DNA of 64,000 nucleotides, taken from contig OZ255624.1 of the NCBI GenBank assembly GCA_965276675.1, positions 3,410,001-3,474,000 on the forward strand. Reading direction: 5' to 3'. How positions within the stretch are numbered: position 1 is the stretch's first letter; each line of letters starts with the position of its first letter. This DNA is from G965276675 sp965276675. GTDB lineage: Bacteria; Acidobacteriota; Terriglobia; Terriglobales; Acidobacteriaceae. Shown here piece after piece: positions 60,692 to 64,000 of this stretch. Position numbers and translations under genes: made by a program. Under the pieces are notes generated by a model. It saw only the letters and a list, made by a program, of their open reading frames with translations. It was not told where the DNA came from and ran no database searches.

Positions 60692-60782
60692 TGCAATGTG
60701 ACTTCAACACGCATCGATGGTCTCTAAGCAATCGCTAACGTCGTATGCGTTCACAACAAACCCTCCGTCGACTAGAAACCAC

Positions 60783-63700
60783 CTATCTTGAGTACTTGAG
60801 AGCGAACTGGATGACTCGCGCGGGATTCGAGCCCGTGATCTGCCCAAAAGAAGGAGAATTAACGGTATTGTTCGGAAGAAAGAGGTTCACATTGTTGAAT
60901 GCATTGAAGAACTCTGATCGGAACTGCAGGGTTCCGTATTTTTCCTGATCGCCGAAAGGAAAGTTCTTTATAAGTGCAAGATCTGTCGAGAAAGCGTGAG
61001 GCCCCCTCATGAGATTTCTCTCTGAATTCCCCACATGTCCTATCTGATTTAGAGCGAAGGCACTCGTATTGAACCATCTAGCGATACTCTGCGAGCGCGA
61101 CCGCGATCCTGAAAGAGTCGGATTGCCCACAACGTCAGCGCGATCTTGGCCTTGCCCGTTCAACGAATTTTGGACGCCACTGTAGATGGAGAAAGGATAA
61201 CCACTCGTCAGGCGGGGCAGTGCCGATACTTCCCACCCTCCAAGTACTGGCCTCAAGTAAGCTTGGCTCTTCAGGGGGGTTGGAAGGTCGTAAACAACAG
61301 ATCCCGTGAAGACGTGCCGCAGGTCATTGTCCGAGGGACCGTAGTTGCCCCTTAAGGGGTTAAACGGATCCTGCGGAATGGCGCTCCCTACACCTATTAT
61401 CGTGAGTGTATCGAGCGACTTCGACCAGGTGTAGGCGGCGGTGAAGGAGAGCCCATGGTTTAGCCGGTATCTGGCATTTACCTGAAGCGCGTCATAGTTG
61501 CCATACCCCTGGTCCGCCGTCTCCGCGATGCTAGTGAAATTGGGATAATAGGGACGCCGCTGGTCGATATTGGCTTGCGTTGAAAGAGGGTTACCCTCCG
61601 CGTCCGTCCCCGGAATGTAAACCGGCGCGTTGAGCTGGAATAATTCAACCAGATGTGTCGATCTCTTTCCGACGTAGGCAATATCCGCCATCAAGCTGGG
61701 AGTCACCTGCCGCTGGAGATCCACTGTCCATTGCTGGATTATGGGATTCTGAAAATTCCTGGGAATTGAGCCGAATGCTTGGGGTAATAGGAACGGCGCA
61801 CCCGGAATGTAGTGATAGGGCCAGGGATTAGGATGCCCCTTATAAGGATCGGCTACACCCCCTACAGGGTTGTTAAAGCCCTCGCTATAAAGTACGGGAG
61901 TCCCACCACTTTGGGCGAAGACATCGGCGTAGACGATGTCGTGAAAGATGCCATATCCCAGGCGTACTGCAGTTTTGCCATCCCCGTTAACATCCCAGGC
62001 CACGCCGACTCGGGGCTCAAATCCATCCTTCCAGGGAGTGGAGTAAATGCCATTCGGGATTCCCGGATCGCCGGCGTAGTCCTGCCCGACAGGGGCACCC
62101 GGAAACCGGACAGATTGTACCCCCGGCCGAAAAGTCGTCTTGATGTTGGCGAAGCCTCCCAGGAGCGCCTGTGAGACCCAGGGTACCTGGGCGCTATATC
62201 GAAGTCCCAGATTCAAGGTCACCCGGGGGGTGATCTTCCAATCGTCCTGGGCGAAGAAGCTTATGTGCCAGGACAACCGAGCCTCGGAAGACTGCGAGCC
62301 GCGCGAATAGGCAGCTGGCAGGCCTAAAAGAAAATCAGCAACGGGACTCTTTGTAAAGGTACCGTTGAAATTGAACACTCCTTCGTTACCGGCCGCAGCT
62401 TGCGTGAAGACGTTCAGCTTAATGAATTCGCCGCCAGCTTTTACGGTATGGCGCCCATGCACCCAATTAACCGTGTCACCAATCTGCCTGCTGATAGTGA
62501 ATTCCCTCAGCGTGCAGAGGCCCAGTGAAGCAAGAGAGAGCTGGCCCGCTATATTAAAATCCGGGCTGTTGACTTGAGTGCCATCCTGACGGTAACTTGT
62601 CACGCCAAACGAAGTGGCGGTGTGCTGGCTGGAAGGAGTGCACTCTATACCCTCATCCCATGAATGGAAGGAAAGATTAAGCTGATTCAGCAGATTGGCT
62701 CCAAACGTGTGCGTATCGTTAGCAGCGAATAAGATTGAGCGCGAATGATTTGTGGCGGGAGAGTAATTGGGCAGGCTCGAAAACCCGTTTGGGCTAAATA
62801 CACTGCCCTTGTCAAGAAACATGGTGAGGCTGAACCGGTTCTTCGCCGTAATGTCGGCATCCAGCTTCCCAAGGTATTGATCGCTATTACTGGGCGCGCC
62901 TGCATGCACAGTCACTTGCCCATTAGGCCCAGGGAGGGGAAGGTACGTATTCGCCACAGCAACGGTAACGGGAGAGTATCGGGCAGGGTCGATATAGTAT
63001 TGGCCTTGAGCATTCGGTGCAATCGGCTGACCCGTGGCGGGGTCGACCAGTGGTGTGGTGTAGTATCCGGCCCGTTGATCCGCAGTCGGAGTATTGACGA
63101 TGTCGAGCACCTGCTGACGAATCCGCAGCTTCTCAAGAGAACCGAACCCGAATAGCCTGTTCTTGAGGAAAGGGCCTCCCACGGTGGCGCCGAATTGATT
63201 CTGCCTGAGGGTTGATTTAGGGCCTGACCGATCGAAGTAATTTTTTGCATCCAAAACGTCATTTCGCAGAAAATCCCACGCTGAGCCGTGGATTGAATTG
63301 GAGCCGGACTTTGTGACGGTGTTGAACACGGAGCCGGCGTTATACCCGTACTCAGCGCTAAAGGTGTTCGTGATCAGCTTGAATTCCTGCAAGGAATCAG
63401 GGGACGGGAAGGTAACCCCGTTGTTGTTGTAACCCCCTTGATAGTGGGCCCCATCGATCAGATAGTCGTTTTCATTGTTTCTGGAGCCGTTGACCGAAAG
63501 ATAATCGCCGCCTCGAAATGAATAGGTTGCTGGAGTCGAGATAGCTGTAACGCCAGCAGCAATCTGAGCGAGTTGAATAGGATTGCGCCCACTCAGAGGA
63601 AGTTCTGAGACTTGCCTCTGATCAACCACCTCACCCACACTGGTTTCCTCGGTGTCCAGTTGCGGAGGCTGACCGGTTACTTCAACCGATTGGGAGAGCT

Positions 63701-64000
63701 GGCCTACCTGGAGTTTGATATCGACACGGGCGTTCGCATTAATTCGCAGGATAATGCCGGGCTGAATGAATTTCTTGAACCCTGCAACTTCAGTTGAAAT
63801 GGAATACGTGCCTGTGACGGGTAGAAGAGGAAATATGAAAGAACCCCCATCATCCGTGGTGGAGGTAAAGGTCTCCCTAGTGGCGTCATTGGTGGCGAGA
63901 ACCGTCGCTTTAGCAATGACCCCGCCCCCTGGGTCGGCAACGGTACCCAGGATTGTGCCATTAGTGACTTGGGCGAGCGCTGGCAGCGTAGCTAACAAAG
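60783..64000 (-). CDS. Oar-like TonB-dependent receptor, N-terminus outside window
   Basis: At least 1071 residues, cut by the right edge: the visible start LATLPALAQVTNGTILGTVA is the end of a signal peptide. The carboxypeptidase regulatory-like domain (about 10-95, GTVADPGGGVIAKATVLATN) precedes a plug (VVDQRQVSELPLSGRNPIQL, then SFRGGDYLSVNGSRNNENDY) and a long 22-strand-type barrel with many aromatic turns (YAVNARYRLNHGLSFTAAYT, SKSLDTLT). The C-terminus FGQITGSNPARVIQFALKYS-R is the usual Oar end. Outer-membrane import of a large substrate, probably an oligosaccharide, is inferred. Confidence 0.92.
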   Translation of the reverse strand, partial: LLATLPALAQVTNGTILGTVADPGGGVIAKATVLATNDATRETFTSTTDDGGSFIFPLLPVTGTYSISTEVAGFKKFIQPGIILRINANARVDIKLQVGQLSQSVEVTGQPPQLDTEETSVGEVVDQRQVSELPLSGRNPIQLAQIAAGVTAISTPATYSFRGGDYLSVNGSRNNENDYLIDGAHYQGGYNNNGVTFPSPDSLQEFKLITNTFSAEYGYNAGSVFNTVTKSGSNSIHGSAWDFLRNDVLDAKNYFDRSGPKSTLRQNQFGATVGGPFLKNRLFGFGSLEKLRIRQQVLDIVNTPTADQRAGYYTTPLVDPATGQPIAPNAQGQYYIDPARYSPVTVAVANTYLPLPGPNGQVTVHAGAPSNSDQYLGKLDADITAKNRFSLTMFLDKGSVFSPNGFSSLPNYSPATNHSRSILFAANDTHTFGANLLNQLNLSFHSWDEGIECTPSSQHTATSFGVTSYRQDGTQVNSPDFNIAGQLSLASLGLCTLREFTISRQIGDTVNWVHGRHTVKAGGEFIKLNVFTQAAAGNEGVFNFNGTFTKSPVADFLLGLPAAYSRGSQSSEARLSWHISFFAQDDWKITPRVTLNLGLRYSAQVPWVSQALLGGFANIKTTFRPGVQSVRFPGAPVGQDYAGDPGIPNGIYSTPWKDGFEPRVGVAWDVNGDGKTAVRLGYGIFHDIVYADVFAQSGGTPVLYSEGFNNPVGGVADPYKGHPNPWPYHYIPGAPFLLPQAFGSIPRNFQNPIIQQWTVDLQRQVTPSLMADIAYVGKRSTHLVELFQLNAPVYIPGTDAEGNPLSTQANIDQRRPYYPNFTSIAETADQGYGNYDALQVNARYRLNHGLSFTAAYTWSKSLDTLTIIGVGSAIPQDPFNPLRGNYGPSDNDLRHVFTGSVVYDLPTPLKSQAYLRPVLGGWEVSALPRLTSGYPFSIYSGVQNSLNGQGQDRADVVGNPTLSGSRSRSQSIARWFNTSAFALNQIGHVGNSERNLMRGPHAFSTDLALIKNFPFGDQEKYGTLQFRSEFFNAFNNVNLFLPNNTVNSPSFGQITGSNPARVIQFALKYSR

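Overview
The window looks like chromosomal DNA of a soil acidobacterium (Acidobacteriota, probably Terriglobia/Acidobacteriaceae). This is inference from content. The GC-rich genes include an Oar-type TonB-dependent receptor, a beta-propeller hybrid sensor kinase, a GH172/DUF2961 protein, an ASPIC/UnbV (CRTAC1-like) protein, bacillithiol enzyme BshC and a fused aa3/bc respiratory operon. Degenerate intergenic repeats of the 'GTCAT-CC-GA' and 'TAAGTC-GGATTTT' kinds are also present.

Layout. 0-7 kb: two PAS histidine kinases flank a leucine/acyl-CoA catabolism pair (HMG-CoA lyase, enoyl-CoA hydratase), followed by a ketoglutarate-semialdehyde-type aldehyde dehydrogenase. 7-11.7 kb: a decayed island. 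It holds an ArdC-like antirestriction pseudogene, a DUF2961 protein, 3' debris of an SDR, the N-terminal half of a zinc alcohol dehydrogenase and, on the opposite strand, a fragment of the next part of such a dehydrogenase. 11.7-16 kb: a GAF-ANTAR regulator, a DHH phosphoesterase, a small SnoaL gene enclosed by perfect 18-bp inverted repeats, a methyltransferase and a CPBP protease. 16-25 kb: a penicillin-acylase-type hydrolase, a large membrane protein, the GDP-L-fucose pair gmd-fcl with a WcaI-like glycosyltransferase, and a prenyl diphosphate synthase. 25-33 kb: housekeeping genes (small conserved proteins, bshC, a DUF2520 reductase-like protein, NUDIX, cold-shock protein, PolX).

32.8-44.5 kb is one long leftward operon for terminal respiration: CtaC (with heme c), CtaD, CtaE, an unassigned membrane protein, a diheme cytochrome c, a Rieske protein, a cytochrome b with fused heme c, a 760-aa CtaG/ferredoxin fusion, a FixH/YtkA-like protein and finally histidine ammonia-lyase. 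Most junctions overlap by 4 nt. A 39-bp tandem duplication lies just upstream of the first gene. The operon as a whole should encode a quinol-to-oxygen chain (a fused bc:aa3 route) plus its maturation factors.

44.7-64 kb: a secreted MBL-fold hydrolase, a propeller sensor kinase with its NarL-type response regulator and a coupled secreted protein, DUF302, an ASPIC/UnbV protein, a broken FitA-type antitoxin, a secreted TIM-barrel-like protein behind a perfect 22-bp palindrome, a Tat-exported aldo/keto reductase, a sugar epimerase, a DUF318 permease, a tRNA-3'-end-like scrap, an FAH-family hydratase next to another SDR scrap, and the C-terminal 1,070 residues of a TonB-dependent receptor cut by the window edge.
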